From: Prevotella merdae | GTDB lineage: Bacteria > Bacteroidota > Bacteroidia > Bacteroidales > Bacteroidaceae | DNA length: 64,000 nt | NCBI RefSeq assembly: GCF_900290275.1 | Contig: NZ_LT985323.1 | Location: 413,986 to 477,985 of the forward strand | Direction of reading: 5' to 3' | Part shown: positions 1-8,957 of the stretch, piece by piece | Position numbering within the stretch: position 1 is the first letter of the stretch | Layout: each line of letters starts with the position of its first letter | Translations under genes and position numbers: made by a program | The notes under the pieces: generated by a model | What the model was told of the DNA's origin: nothing | Databases searched by the model: none | What the model saw: the letters and a program-made list of their open reading frames with translations, nothing else

Positions 1-1370
1 AACGGCAACGGTATGCCGATAACCGGCGTAAGACCCAACACCATGCCCACATTGATAAACACATGGAATAAGAATATCGATGCCACACTATAGCCATACA
101 CTCTGCCAAACGTAAATGGTTGGCGCTCGGCAAGCTTCATAAGTCTTAATATCAGGGCAAGAAACAGCAGAAGCACACTTGCCGAACCTACAAAACCTTC
201 CTCCTCGCCTACGGTACAGAATATAAAGTCGGTATCCTGTTCGGGCACAAACTTAAGCTTGGTTTGTGTGCCATTGAGGAATCCCTTGCCTTTAAGGCCA
301 CCCGAACCAATGGCTATCTCGCTCTGATGTACATTGTATCCTGCACCTGCAAGGTCCTCGTCAAGTCCTAACAGCACATTGATACGCACACGTTGGTGTG
401 GTTCCATTACATTGTTTAGCACGTAGTCGGCAGAATAGAAGAATACTACCGAGCCTATGGCAAATGTAAGAATCATATAATAGCTCATCAGACGGGTGCG
501 CAGCGCATTGAGCAGCAAATAAACAAACATTGCCACACACACACCAAGCTGCACCCATGTTACGTCGAAACGTATAACGTAGAGCGAGAAGAGCATTGCC
601 ACAAGCGTAATACCTACACTATAACCTATAATGCTCATAGCCTGTCTGCGCTCATGAGTGTACACATAAACCATACAGGCCGTGAATATCTGCACAAGCA
701 AAAGCACCACAAACTTACCTACAGAGGTTGGAGTATCGAGCAACAATACACTCTCGTACTTGATACCTACTACAAAGTAGAACACCATTGCTACACCCGT
801 AAAGAGTATACTGCCTGGCATTCCCTCGCGATAAAGCACAAGGAAGAAGGTAAGGTATACCAAGGCCGAACCAGTCTCGCGCTGTCCTACAATGCAAAGC
901 ATTGGAATAAAGATTACGGCACATGCTGCGGCAAAGTCCTTGAGGCGATGTATGGAGAAGCCATAGGCACTCATAAGCTTGGCAAGGGCAAGGGCTGTAG
1001 CAAACTTACCAAACTCGGCAGGCTGTATACGTATAGGTCCAAGGACAAGCCAAGAGTGGGAGCCCTTGATGTCGTGCGGATTAAAAATGGTGGCAAAGAG
1101 CAACAACAGCAACACACCATATATTATATAGGAGAATGTGTCGAAGAATCTGGTATCCATCATCAGTATTACAAATCCCAGACAGATACTAGTTCCTATC
1201 CACACTATCTGCATGCCCGAGCGTGTGCCGAGGCTGAAGATATCGTTGTCGCCAAACGTATAGCTGGCACCGCAGATGCTTATCCATCCGAATATCATCA
1301 GCGCTATATAGATGCCTATAGTTATCCAGTCGACTTGCGACCAAATGCTTTGCGGTTTATTGGTTGGCAT
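1..1370 (-). CDS. rodA: RodA, peptidoglycan glycosyltransferase of the elongasome (C-terminus cut by window edge)
   Basis: SEDS-family membrane glycosyltransferase that polymerises lipid II during cell elongation, working with PBP2. The reading frame is open from an ATG at 1370 to the left edge with no stop, giving about 456 codons of mostly hydrophobic segments. Near the edge it reads FINVGMVLGLTPVIGIPLP, the conserved C-terminal signature of RodA/FtsW proteins, so only a few dozen residues should be missing. The start lies 11 nt downstream of the PBP2 stop on the same strand, so the two are probably co-transcribed and translationally coupled. RodA rather than FtsW is inferred from the mre/PBP2 neighbourhood. 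Confidence 0.93.
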   Translation of the reverse strand, partial: MPTNKPQSIWSQVDWITIGIYIALMIFGWISICGASYTFGDNDIFSLGTRSGMQIVWIGTSICLGFVILMMDTRFFDTFSYIIYGVLLLLLFATIFNPHDIKGSHSWLVLGPIRIQPAEFGKFATALALAKLMSAYGFSIHRLKDFAAACAVIFIPMLCIVGQRETGSALVYLTFFLVLYREGMPGSILFTGVAMVFYFVVGIKYESVLLLDTPTSVGKFVVLLLVQIFTACMVYVYTHERRQAMSIIGYSVGITLVAMLFSLYVIRFDVTWVQLGVCVAMFVYLLLNALRTRLMSYYMILTFAIGSVVFFYSADYVLNNVMEPHQRVRINVLLGLDEDLAGAGYNVHQSEIAIGSGGLKGKGFLNGTQTKLKFVPEQDTDFIFCTVGEEEGFVGSASVLLLFLALILRLMKLAERQPFTFGRVYGYSVASIFLFHVFINVGMVLGLTPVIGIPLP

Positions 1371-1381
1371 AATAATCTTAG

Positions 1382-3337
1382 TTATTCTTTAGCCGGAGCT
1401 TCTTGGGCCTCCGGCACAATCTTATCAACAATCTTATTCTTCTTGGCTGGCTTCTTTGTAGCAGTTGCCTTTTTTCCTTTCTCCTGTCCGGGGAATCGCG
1501 AACCGTAGCCTATACGACGATGTTGCATAGCTTCGGCCTGTATCTCAGACGATGGTGAGAGCTTGCCCATAATGTATTGTTCCATCATCAATCCGCCAAT
1601 AGGCACACCAAAGTCGGCACCCCATCCACCATTCTCCACATATACGGCAATGGCTATCTTTGGATTGTTCATAGGGGCAAAGCCCATAAATACAGAGTGG
1701 TCGCGTCCATGGTTCTGAGCAGTACCAGTCTTGCCGCATGCCTCGAATGGCAAACGCGAAAGCATCTTACATGTTCCTTTCAAAGCCGACGACCTCATAC
1801 CAGCCACAACATAATCGTAGGAACGGCGCGAAGCCTTGGTATAATGGCGATGTCGGTAGAGAGTGTCAAGAGGCAATCCCTCTACCTTGCGCACAACATG
1901 AGGCACATAGTAGTAGCCACGGTTGGCTATGGTTGCTCCAAGATTGGCTATCTGCAATGGTGTTAGCGTAACCTCGCCCTGACCAATGGAGATAGAGATA
2001 ATGGTTAGTCCGTTCCACGAACCACGATAGTTGCGGTCGTAATAGTCGGCATTAGGTATCATGCCACGCTTCTCGCCCGGAAGGTCGATGCCAAGGCGAT
2101 AGCCGAATCCCATACTAACCATATAATCGCGCCATACATTCATTGCCTCATAAGGGTTTTTGTATTTTGTGCGGTTGCCCATCATATAATACAAGCCCCA
2201 ACAGAAGTAGGCATTGCACGATGTGGATATGGCATCAACTAATGCTATAGGCGCCGCATGCGAGTGACATCCCACGTGCAAACCACGACAGTAGAAGCCA
2301 TGACTGCAAGGAAAAGCTGTTGAGGGCGTGATAATACCCTCGGTCATATAGGTAAGCGCTTGCGATGTCTTGAAGGTTGAGCCAGGAGGATACATACCCA
2401 TAATTGAACGGTTGAGCAATGGTTTCCAAGCGTCTCTCGACAGCAGACGATGGTTCTTAGAACGCGAACGACCAACCATTATGCGAGGATCATAACTTGG
2501 CGAGCTTACCATAGCGAGCACCTCGCCAGTCTGAGGGTCAAGAGCAACGATAGAACCTATCTTTCCTTCCATAAGTCTCTCGCCCAAAGCCTGCAGTTTT
2601 TCGTCGATACCTAAGGTAAGATCGCGTCCTGCAACTGGCTTGCGGTCGTATTTGCCATTCATATAATTGCCCTGAATGCGTCCACGAGCATCGCGAAGTA
2701 GTATTTGTACTCCTTTCTCGCCACGCAGTTCCTTCTCGTACGACTTCTCCACACCAAGCTTTCCTATATAATCGCCAGGCTTGTAGTAGTCGTCATCCTC
2801 AATGTCAGAAGGCGACACCTCGGCAACATCACCAAGCACATGAGCAGCTACACCCGTCTGATATTGGCGTATGCTACGGTGTTGAACATAGAATCCGGGG
2901 AAACGGAACATCTTCTCCTGAAATATGGAGAAGTCCTCGTTGCTGAGCTGACTCATAAACATTTGCTGCGTGAAGCGCGAATAGCCAGGATTCTTAGAGT
3001 AATCCTTAATGTCGTTCATACGTTTTATGAAGAACTCCTTTGTTATGCCGAGCGCTTGGCAGAATTCGGTTGTGTCGATACGTCCCTTTGCCTCGTTCAT
3101 AACAACCATAATGTCGTAGGCAGGCTGATTGTACACCATAAGTCGACCATTGCGGTCGTATATGGCACCACGCGACGGAAACTCCACTTTCTTCAAGAAA
3201 GCGTTGGAGTCGGCATTTTTCTTATAGTCATCGCTCATGAGCTGCAAGGTGAAGAGGCGTATTATATATACTGTAATGATAGCTATAGCCACTCCACCTA
3301 AAACATAGCGACGTTTTTCGAGATTGAAATCTGTCAT
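1382..3337 (-). CDS. mrdA: Penicillin-binding protein 2, elongation-specific transpeptidase
   Basis: Cross-links peptidoglycan during lateral wall growth together with RodA and the MreBCD scaffold. At 651 residues it has the expected layout: one N-terminal membrane anchor (about 11-33), a dimerisation/pedestal region, then the transpeptidase domain. The active-site motifs are visible as STFK (S320-K323), SCN (S373-N375) and KTG (K536-G538). The C-terminus is an unusual Lys/Ala/Pro-rich tail of about 40 residues (KKATATKKPAKKNK and on), probably a cytosol-independent flexible extension in the periplasm. The start overlaps the mreD stop by 4 nt (ATGA type), showing tight operon coupling. Class B PBP2 identity is firm. 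Confidence 0.96.
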   Translation of the reverse strand: MTDFNLEKRRYVLGGVAIAIITVYIIRLFTLQLMSDDYKKNADSNAFLKKVEFPSRGAIYDRNGRLMVYNQPAYDIMVVMNEAKGRIDTTEFCQALGITKEFFIKRMNDIKDYSKNPGYSRFTQQMFMSQLSNEDFSIFQEKMFRFPGFYVQHRSIRQYQTGVAAHVLGDVAEVSPSDIEDDDYYKPGDYIGKLGVEKSYEKELRGEKGVQILLRDARGRIQGNYMNGKYDRKPVAGRDLTLGIDEKLQALGERLMEGKIGSIVALDPQTGEVLAMVSSPSYDPRIMVGRSRSKNHRLLSRDAWKPLLNRSIMGMYPPGSTFKTSQALTYMTEGIITPSTAFPCSHGFYCRGLHVGCHSHAAPIALVDAISTSCNAYFCWGLYYMMGNRTKYKNPYEAMNVWRDYMVSMGFGYRLGIDLPGEKRGMIPNADYYDRNYRGSWNGLTIISISIGQGEVTLTPLQIANLGATIANRGYYYVPHVVRKVEGLPLDTLYRHRHYTKASRRSYDYVVAGMRSSALKGTCKMLSRLPFEACGKTGTAQNHGRDHSVFMGFAPMNNPKIAIAVYVENGGWGADFGVPIGGLMMEQYIMGKLSPSSEIQAEAMQHRRIGYGSRFPGQEKGKKATATKKPAKKNKIVDKIVPEAQEAPAKE

Positions 3338-3837
3338 CTTCTATTTCGAACGTTTTCTATTACCAATATCAATATGGCGGTAAGCACGGTACTGCCCAAT
3401 ATGCTTGTAACCAACTGCATCCAGTTGTAAAGGTTGAATGCCTCAAGCGAGAAGAAAGCAAGGCACATTAAGAAAACCAGTATGACTGTATAGCTGACAT
3501 ACTTGGACACGCCTAATGTTCGGAACGATGGTGTAAGGTCTTCGGCGCTGTCGCGTGGCACAAAAAGCTCAAGCAGATATGGCTGCAACATACCCACAAA
3601 TGTCATTGAGGCAGAAGCCACACCCGGCGTATTTGAGAATATGTCGATAGCAAGTCCCATGGCAAAACACCACAACAGCGTAGCCCACTTGCCTTGTCCA
3701 CGCTGCATAGGCAGCACAAAGTAGGCATACAGCAATGGGGTGGCACAGCCAAACAAGCGTATGTGATTAAGTACAAGCGCCTGTATCACGACCAATATGA
3801 TGAAGAAAACTATGTTTCTGATGAAGTTCAAGTTCAT
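3334..3837 (-). CDS. mreD: Rod shape-determining protein MreD
   Basis: Small polytopic inner-membrane protein of the elongasome. It is 167 residues long, hydrophobic throughout with about five predicted membrane spans, and begins MNLNFIRNIVFFIILVV. MreD proteins are weakly conserved, so the call rests on size, topology and exact position between mreC and mrdA. It overlaps mrdA by 4 nt and lies 65 nt downstream of mreC on the same strand. Confidence 0.88.
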   Translation of the reverse strand: MNLNFIRNIVFFIILVVIQALVLNHIRLFGCATPLLYAYFVLPMQRGQGKWATLLWCFAMGLAIDIFSNTPGVASASMTFVGMLQPYLLELFVPRDSAEDLTPSFRTLGVSKYVSYTVILVFLMCLAFFSLEAFNLYNWMQLVTSILGSTVLTAILILVIENVRNRR

Positions 3838-3902
3838 ATATATATTTGAATAGGATGAGACATTTGCGGCATAAGCCTTATGGTTATTGCCGTGGCTATA
3901 CT

Positions 3903-4763
3903 CTACTGACGAGCCTTGAGCGAGTCTTCGGCAGCACGCAGAATCTCAAGTTTCTTGTCCATCTCGGTGTCGTTGATTACACAAACATCACGCAGACGTG
4001 CAAAGTCGGTAGATAGCGATATCTTGAGTCGATACGACATACCATTGTCTGAATTGTAGACATGCTTGATGCGTCCTACTACAATGCCGGCAGGAAATAC
4101 CGATGAGTAGCCAGAGGTAATAATATAGTCGCCAAGCTTGAAGTGAGCATGACGTGGGATGTCGTCTATGTAGGCATATTCGGGCGATCCGCCTGTCCAA
4201 TGAAGATAGCCAAAGTAGCCACGTCCCTTTATAGAGCAGCTTATGTTAGACTGCTGACTAAGCACAGGAATCACTACCGAATAGTGTTCGCTTGTAAGAT
4301 ATACTATGCCCACAACACCCGTTCCACTAACTACGCCCATATCCTTCTTTACACCATCGGCAGAACCTCGGTTTATGGTTATGAAGTTGTTGGCCTTGTC
4401 AAGCGACGAGCTTACCACTTGTGCAGGTATTGTCTGGAAACCTTGCATCACCTTGTGTTGCATACGCTCTATCAGCGTGGTGTCCTTGCTGGTCTTGCGC
4501 ACTTGTTCTGTAAGCATTGCCACCTCTCGTTCCAGGTAGAGATTGCGCTGGGTAAGTTGTCGGTTAACGTCGGTAAGCTGGAAATATTGCGTTACAGCAG
4601 AGTTCCACTCAAACACCTTGCCACTAACGGCATTAGCCGACGAAAACCATACACTGCCCTGATAGCTATTGTAATGGAAAAGCAAAGCAAAGCTTGCCAC
4701 TTCGAGCAGTAGGAAGACAAACCAATGGTTATGGCGTGCAAGAAAATCTAATAGGTTGCGCAT
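3903..4763 (-). CDS. mreC: Rod shape-determining protein MreC
   Basis: Periplasmic scaffold linking the MreB filament to PBP2/RodA. The 286-residue product has one N-terminal membrane anchor (about 13-31), a coiled-coil stretch (about 60-95, with NRQLTQRNLYLEREVAML) and the beta-rich MreC core containing the VVSGTGVVGIV and GDYIITSGYSSVFPAGI segments typical of the family. Length matches other Bacteroidetes MreC proteins. It is separated from mreB by a 283-nt repeat-bearing spacer, unusually long for this operon, but no terminator with a clear T-tract was seen there. Confidence 0.93.
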   Translation of the reverse strand: MRNLLDFLARHNHWFVFLLLEVASFALLFHYNSYQGSVWFSSANAVSGKVFEWNSAVTQYFQLTDVNRQLTQRNLYLEREVAMLTEQVRKTSKDTTLIERMQHKVMQGFQTIPAQVVSSSLDKANNFITINRGSADGVKKDMGVVSGTGVVGIVYLTSEHYSVVIPVLSQQSNISCSIKGRGYFGYLHWTGGSPEYAYIDDIPRHAHFKLGDYIITSGYSSVFPAGIVVGRIKHVYNSDNGMSYRLKISLSTDFARLRDVCVINDTEMDKKLEILRAAEDSLKARQ

Positions 4764-5046
4764 TTTTTAAAAGTAAAAGGGTAAAAAAGTAAAAAAGTAA
4801 AAAGGTAAAAGAGAAAACAAGTAAGGCTACAACCTAAAGGTCTATCGCCAAGCAAGACTACTAAGCCTCGCAAAGCAACAGCATAAGCTATCACCAAGCA
4901 AGACCACAAGCCTCGCAAAGCAACAGCATAAGCCATCACCAAGCAAGACCACAAGCCCAGCAAAGCAACAGCATAAGCTATCACCAAGCAAGACCACAAG
5001 CCCAGCCTTTTTACTTTTTTACTTTTTTACTTTTTTACTTTTATAT
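4764..5046. repeat. 45-bp tandem repeat bounded by inverted A/T simple repeats (mreB-mreC spacer)
   Basis: About three and a half copies of a 45-46 bp unit begin near 4843, 4889, 4934 and 4979; each contains CAAGCAAGACCACAAGCC and GCAACAGCATAAGC variants. The array is flanked on the left (4767-4813) by runs of AAAAAAGT-type repeats and on the right (5008-5046) by the complementary TTTTTTAC-type repeats, so the flanks form an inverted pair of about 35 bp. The unit length is a multiple of three, so one frame stays open, but nothing suggests translation. Confidence 0.85.
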
Positions 5047-6069
5047 TTATCTCATCAAGAATGAGAAACGGTCGATGTTCTTCAGAGCCACACCTGCTCC
5101 CTTTGCCACACTGTGCAATGGATCCTCGGCGATGTGGAACGGAATATTGATCTTGTCGGCAAGGCGCTTGTCAAGACCACGCAACAAGGCACCGCCACCC
5201 GAGAGGTAGATACCATTCTTAACGATGTCGGCATAAAGCTCTGGCGGTGTATTCTCGAGAGCCGAGAGTACAGCGTTCTCAATCTTGGCTACGGTTTTGT
5301 CTATGCAGTGAGCTATCTCCTGATAGCATACAGGCACCTCCATAGGCAATGCCGTGATGCGGTTAGGACCATGTACTACAAAGTCTTCTGGAGCCTCGTC
5401 GCCAAGTTCGGTAAGAGCAGAGCCTACATGTATCTTTATACGCTCAGCCATACGCTCTGATACCTTTACGTTGTGCTGACGTGACATATACTCTTGAATA
5501 TCAGCAGTAAGGTCGTCGCCTGCGGTACGTATTGAGTTGTTTGATACGATGCCGCCCAATGAAATAACGGCAATCTCGGTAGAGCCACCACCTATATCAA
5601 CAATCATATTGCCCTCTGGAGCCTCAACATCAATACCGATACCAATAGCAGCTGCCATAGGCTCAAAGATAAGATATACATCACGTCCATCTGCATGCTC
5701 GGCACTATCACGCACAGCGCGAAGCTCAACCTCTGTAGAACCAGAAGGAACACCAATAACCATACGGAGTGACGGTGAGAAGAAGCGGCTTCCAGTGTGA
5801 ACCATCTTTATAAGGCCGCGCATCATTTGTTCGCAAGCAGTAAAGTCGGCAATCACTCCATCGCGGAGTGGTCGTATAGTGCGGATGTTGTCATGAGTCT
5901 TCTCATACATCATCTTTGCCTTTGAGCCGACAGCAATCATTTTGTCAGTGCGACGGTCAAGTGCCACTACCGAAGGTTCATCAACAACAATCTTGTCATC
6001 GCTGATAATAATGGTGTTGGCAGTACCAAGGTCCATCGCAATGTCCTGTACGAAAGAAAAAAATCCCAT
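5047..6069 (-). CDS. mreB: Rod shape-determining protein MreB (bacterial actin)
   Basis: Actin-like ATPase that forms membrane-bound filaments orienting cell-wall synthesis. The 340-residue protein begins MGFFSFVQDIAMDLGTANT, containing phosphate-1 motif DLGTANT, and continues with IVDIGGGSTEIAV (phosphate-2) and YLSGGGALLRGL (adenosine motif), all as expected for MreB. Length is standard. It is preceded at 45 nt by the PurH N-domain gene on the same strand, an arrangement that puts purine synthesis and shape genes in one transcription unit. Confidence 0.97.
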   Translation of the reverse strand: MGFFSFVQDIAMDLGTANTIIISDDKIVVDEPSVVALDRRTDKMIAVGSKAKMMYEKTHDNIRTIRPLRDGVIADFTACEQMMRGLIKMVHTGSRFFSPSLRMVIGVPSGSTEVELRAVRDSAEHADGRDVYLIFEPMAAAIGIGIDVEAPEGNMIVDIGGGSTEIAVISLGGIVSNNSIRTAGDDLTADIQEYMSRQHNVKVSERMAERIKIHVGSALTELGDEAPEDFVVHGPNRITALPMEVPVCYQEIAHCIDKTVAKIENAVLSALENTPPELYADIVKNGIYLSGGGALLRGLDKRLADKINIPFHIAEDPLHSVAKGAGVALKNIDRFSFLMR

Positions 6070-6114
6070 TTAATGAATTTTGAATTGTGAGTTTTGATTT
6101 TTTAATTCCTAATT
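6070..6114. repeat. AT-rich simple repeat spacer (GAATTTTGAATT / GTGAGTTTTGATT type)
   Basis: The 45-nt gap between mreB and the PurH N-domain gene is made almost entirely of TGAATTTTGAATTGTGAG and TTTTGATTTTTTAATTCC-type text. The same vocabulary recurs at 43032-43191, suggesting a dispersed class of intergenic simple repeat. Confidence 0.6.
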
Positions 6115-6708
6115 CTACTTAGCAAACCACTCATGAATAGCTGTATCGTAGTGGCTGCTTACACCGAAGGCGCGCTCAGCAAACATCTTGCGATCGGCAA
6201 GGTCGGTAGTAGCACCCTTCTTGTTGAGGATGTCGAGCAACACAGGATACTCGGCTTTGCTCGGAACAATAACAACATCCTTGAAGTTCTTTGCTCCGGC
6301 ACGGATGAGCGAAATACCACCTATATCAATCTTCTCTATGATGTCGGCTTCGCTTGCTCCGCTTGCCACGGTCTGCTCGAATGGATAGAGGTCTACTATA
6401 ACAAGGTCGATTTCAGGAATGGCATACTCAGCCATCTGCTGAAGATCGCCCTCGTTGTCGCGGCGTGCAAGTATACCACCAAAGATACGTGGATGAAGTG
6501 TCTTGACACGACCGCCAAGAATTGACGGATAAGATGTGACACTTTCTACAGCCTGACACTCATAGCCAAGCGACTCGATGAAAGCCTGTGTGCCACCAGT
6601 TGAGAGAAATTTAACTCCTTCTTCGTTGAGCTTCTTCAAGAGCTCGTCGAGGCCGTCCTTGTGGAATACCGATACAAGCGCGGTCTTGATTTTCTTTGTT
6701 TCAGCCAT
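6115..6708 (-). CDS. IMP cyclohydrolase (N-terminal domain of PurH as a stand-alone protein)
   Basis: Catalyses closure of FAICAR to IMP, the last step of de novo purine synthesis. The 197-residue protein covers only the MGS-like IMP cyclohydrolase domain: it contains ALVSVFHKDGLDELLKKL, STGGTQAFIESLG, the GGRVKTLHPRIFGGIL signature and DLVIVDLYPFEQTV, and ends at SSHYDTAIHEWFAK, where the linker to the transformylase domain begins in fused PurH. The stop is clean and what follows is a repeat spacer and mreB, not a broken second half. The missing AICAR formyltransferase activity is encoded separately at 34957-36138. Confidence 0.93.
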   Translation of the reverse strand: MAETKKIKTALVSVFHKDGLDELLKKLNEEGVKFLSTGGTQAFIESLGYECQAVESVTSYPSILGGRVKTLHPRIFGGILARRDNEGDLQQMAEYAIPEIDLVIVDLYPFEQTVASGASEADIIEKIDIGGISLIRAGAKNFKDVVIVPSKAEYPVLLDILNKKGATTDLADRKMFAERAFGVSSHYDTAIHEWFAK

Positions 6709-6760
6709 AAAACTTTTACTATAATCTTTTACCTTTAAACAAGTTTCATTATTTTAAAGT

Positions 6761-6769
6761 GCAAAGATA
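6761..6769 (-). promoter_or_regulatory. -7 box of the purH-N/mre operon
   Basis: Reverse-strand TATCTTTGC, a perfect match to the Bacteroidetes TAnnTTTGC box, 52 nt upstream of the purH-N start. No clear -33 TTTG at the usual spacing. Confidence 0.6.
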
Positions 6770-6886
6770 GCAAAAACAACGGATATTACATATTAATTAA
6801 AGTGAAAATAATTAGGGTAAGCCTTTTTGTTGACATAAAATACCCTAATAGCTAATAGACAATACTTATTTTTCATTTTTTTGTTG

Positions 6887-6895
6887 TATCTTTGC
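6887..6895 (+). promoter_or_regulatory. -7 box upstream of obgE
   Basis: TATCTTTGC, perfect consensus, 37 nt before the obgE ATG. Divergent from the purH-N/mre promoter within the same 223-nt gap. No convincing -33 element. Confidence 0.65.
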
Positions 6896-6931
6896 AAAAT
6901 TCGATAACTTTTTCATCAGAATACAAAGACA

Positions 6932-8119
6932 ATGGCAGAATCAAATTTCGTTGACTATGTGAAGATATATTGCCGCTCTGGCAAGGGCGGCCGTGGCTCT
7001 ATGCACTTGCGCCACGTTAAGTACAACCCTAACGGAGGTCCAGATGGTGGCGACGGTGGACATGGTGGCAGCATATACTTACGCGGCAATCATAACTACT
7101 GGACTTTATTGCATCTTAAGTTCCAGCGACATGTCTTTGCCGAACATGGAGGCAACGGCGGACGCGACAAGTGTCATGGCAAGGACGGCAAAGATATATA
7201 CATCGATGTGCCATGCGGTACAGTGGTGTACAATGCCGAGACTGGCAAGTACGTATGCGATGTTACATACGACGGACAAGAAGTATTGCTTCTTAAAGGA
7301 GGCCGTGGAGGATTGGGCAACTTCCAGTTCCGTTCGGCTACCAACCAAACTCCACGCTATGCACAACCTGGCGAACCTATGGAGGAAATGACTATTATTC
7401 TCGAACTTAAGCTTCTTGCCGACGTTGGTCTTGTTGGTTTGCCTAATGCAGGCAAGTCAACATTGCTTTCCGCTGTATCGAGCGCACGTCCAAAGATTGC
7501 TAATTATCCGTTTACCACTCTCGAGCCATCACTTGGCATTGTAGACTACCGCGACCACAAGTCGTTCGTAATGGCCGACATCCCAGGTATTATTGAAGGT
7601 GCAAGCGAAGGCAAGGGACTCGGACTGCGATTCTTACGACACATCGAGCGCAACTCGCTATTGCTCTTCATGGTGCCTGGCGATACCGACGATATAAAGC
7701 GTGAATACGAACTGCTGCTTAACGAGCTACAACAATTCAATCCTGATATGCTGAGCAAACACCGTGTATTGGCTATCACAAAGTGCGACTTGCTTGACGA
7801 AGAGCTTATAGAAATGCTTAAGGAAACATTGCCCAACGACCTGCCTGTGGTCTTTATTTCTTCTATAACAGGCTTGGGCATACAGGAACTGAAGGATGTG
7901 CTGTGGCGCGAGCTTAACTCTGAGAGCAATAAGTTACAGATTATAACATCCGAAGAATCGCTTGTTCACCGCGACAAGGACATGACACGATTTGCCGAGG
8001 AACTTATGGCTGAGGGCGAGGACGATATTATCTACCTCGAAGACGAAGACATTGAGGACATCGACGATATTGAGTACCTTGACGACTTTGAGTACGAGGA
8101 GGACCCTAAGAATGAGTAA
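6932..8119 (+). CDS. obgE: GTPase Obg
   Basis: Essential GTPase linked to late 50S ribosome assembly and stringent signalling. The 395-residue protein shows the glycine-rich Obg fold (about 1-158, with [15 protein letters not shown]), then the G domain with G1 GLPNAGKST (169-177), G3 DIPG followed by GASEGKGLG, and a TKCD G4 motif. The tail (about 350-395) is extremely acidic (Glu/Asp/Ile/Tyr), typical of Bacteroidetes Obg proteins. The stop overlaps the next gene's start by 8 nt. Confidence 0.97.
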   Translation: MAESNFVDYVKIYCRSGKGGRGSMHLRHVKYNPNGGPDGGDGGHGGSIYLRGNHNYWTLLHLKFQRHVFAEHGGNGGRDKCHGKDGKDIYIDVPCGTVVYNAETGKYVCDVTYDGQEVLLLKGGRGGLGNFQFRSATNQTPRYAQPGEPMEEMTIILELKLLADVGLVGLPNAGKSTLLSAVSSARPKIANYPFTTLEPSLGIVDYRDHKSFVMADIPGIIEGASEGKGLGLRFLRHIERNSLLLFMVPGDTDDIKREYELLLNELQQFNPDMLSKHRVLAITKCDLLDEELIEMLKETLPNDLPVVFISSITGLGIQELKDVLWRELNSESNKLQIITSEESLVHRDKDMTRFAEELMAEGEDDIIYLEDEDIEDIDDIEYLDDFEYEEDPKNE

Positions 8120-8942
8120 CAAGCAGCCTGTTCTCAACTATTACGAGCTGTCAAGTGATGTTACTGCATTCTCTACAACCCGTCATGGAGGTGTGAGCGA
8201 TGGCAATTATGCCTCGCTCAACATCAATGAGTATTGTGGCGATAGCAAGGACAACACCGACACCAACCGACAACTGCTCGCCACCGAACTTGACATAGAT
8301 GCCAATCGCATCATAATGCCACACCAAACACATGGTGTGGAGACTCGCATCATTGGCAAAGAATTTCTCTCCCTACCCAAAAGTGTAAAGAAAATGTTAC
8401 TTGAGGGTGTAGACGCTGTAATGACAGATATTCAGGGCATATGCATTGGCGTGTCTACAGCCGATTGTATACCAGTGCTCTTATACGACGAGGAACATCA
8501 TGCGGCAGCAGCCATACACGCTGGTTGGCGCGGTACACTTGCCCGCATTGTACACAAGACAATACAGGAAATGCGCATAGCATATCAAACCGAACCCACT
8601 AAACTAAAGGCCGTCATCGGTCCTGGTATATCGATAGAAAACTTTGAAGTGGGCGATGAGGTATACAATGCGTTTGACCAAGCTGCGTTCGACATGAACT
8701 CTATTGCCGAAGAACGCATCAAGCGCAACCCAAATGCCGATGATCCTTCAAAGCTGTTTGAGAAGAAATGGCACATCAACCTGCCACTTGCCAACCTCCA
8801 ACTGCTAACACACAACGGTGTGAACGAGGCTAATATCATCAACACCGACATCTGCACATACGACAATGCCGACAACTACTTCTCGGCACGACGCCTTGGC
8901 ATCGAGTCGGGACGCATTTATACTGGTATAATAATAAGATAA
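8112..8942 (+). CDS. pgeF: PgeF/YfiH-type protein (peptidoglycan editing factor, laccase-domain fold)
   Basis: Member of the DUF152/YfiH family, known from E. coli PgeF to act on muropeptide precursors wrongly carrying L-Ser; older annotations call it a polyphenol oxidase. The frame is open from 7992, but the first 40 codons lie inside the obgE acidic-tail coding region and read as Ser/Thr/Leu/Arg nonsense. The ATG at 8112 gives 276 residues starting [15 protein letters not shown], the family length. Metal-binding signatures include [19 protein letters not shown] and AIHAGWRGT. Overlap of 8 nt with obgE indicates coupling. Confidence 0.9.
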   Translation: MSNKQPVLNYYELSSDVTAFSTTRHGGVSDGNYASLNINEYCGDSKDNTDTNRQLLATELDIDANRIIMPHQTHGVETRIIGKEFLSLPKSVKKMLLEGVDAVMTDIQGICIGVSTADCIPVLLYDEEHHAAAAIHAGWRGTLARIVHKTIQEMRIAYQTEPTKLKAVIGPGISIENFEVGDEVYNAFDQAAFDMNSIAEERIKRNPNADDPSKLFEKKWHINLPLANLQLLTHNGVNEANIINTDICTYDNADNYFSARRLGIESGRIYTGIIIR

Positions 8943-8957
8943 GAATAAAACAGGAGA

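Noticed and set aside
654..1508. 284-codon plus-strand frame
   Set aside because: It is antisense to rodA and the mrdA 3' end. The minus-strand frame gives a clear RodA sequence, while this product has no domain character.
2705..3301. 198-codon plus-strand frame
   Set aside because: Antisense shadow of mrdA, whose minus-strand product carries all PBP2 motifs.
4748..4999. 83-codon minus-strand frame with a 15-residue repeat (WSCLVIAYAVALRGL type)
   Set aside because: It is the open frame of the 45-bp tandem repeat, overlaps the mreC start, has no promoter of its own and reads into homopolymer-like T-tracts.
7992..8111. Upstream extension of the pgeF frame
   Set aside because: The 40 extra codons lie inside the obgE acidic tail and read as low-complexity Ser/Thr/Arg; the family start is at 8112.
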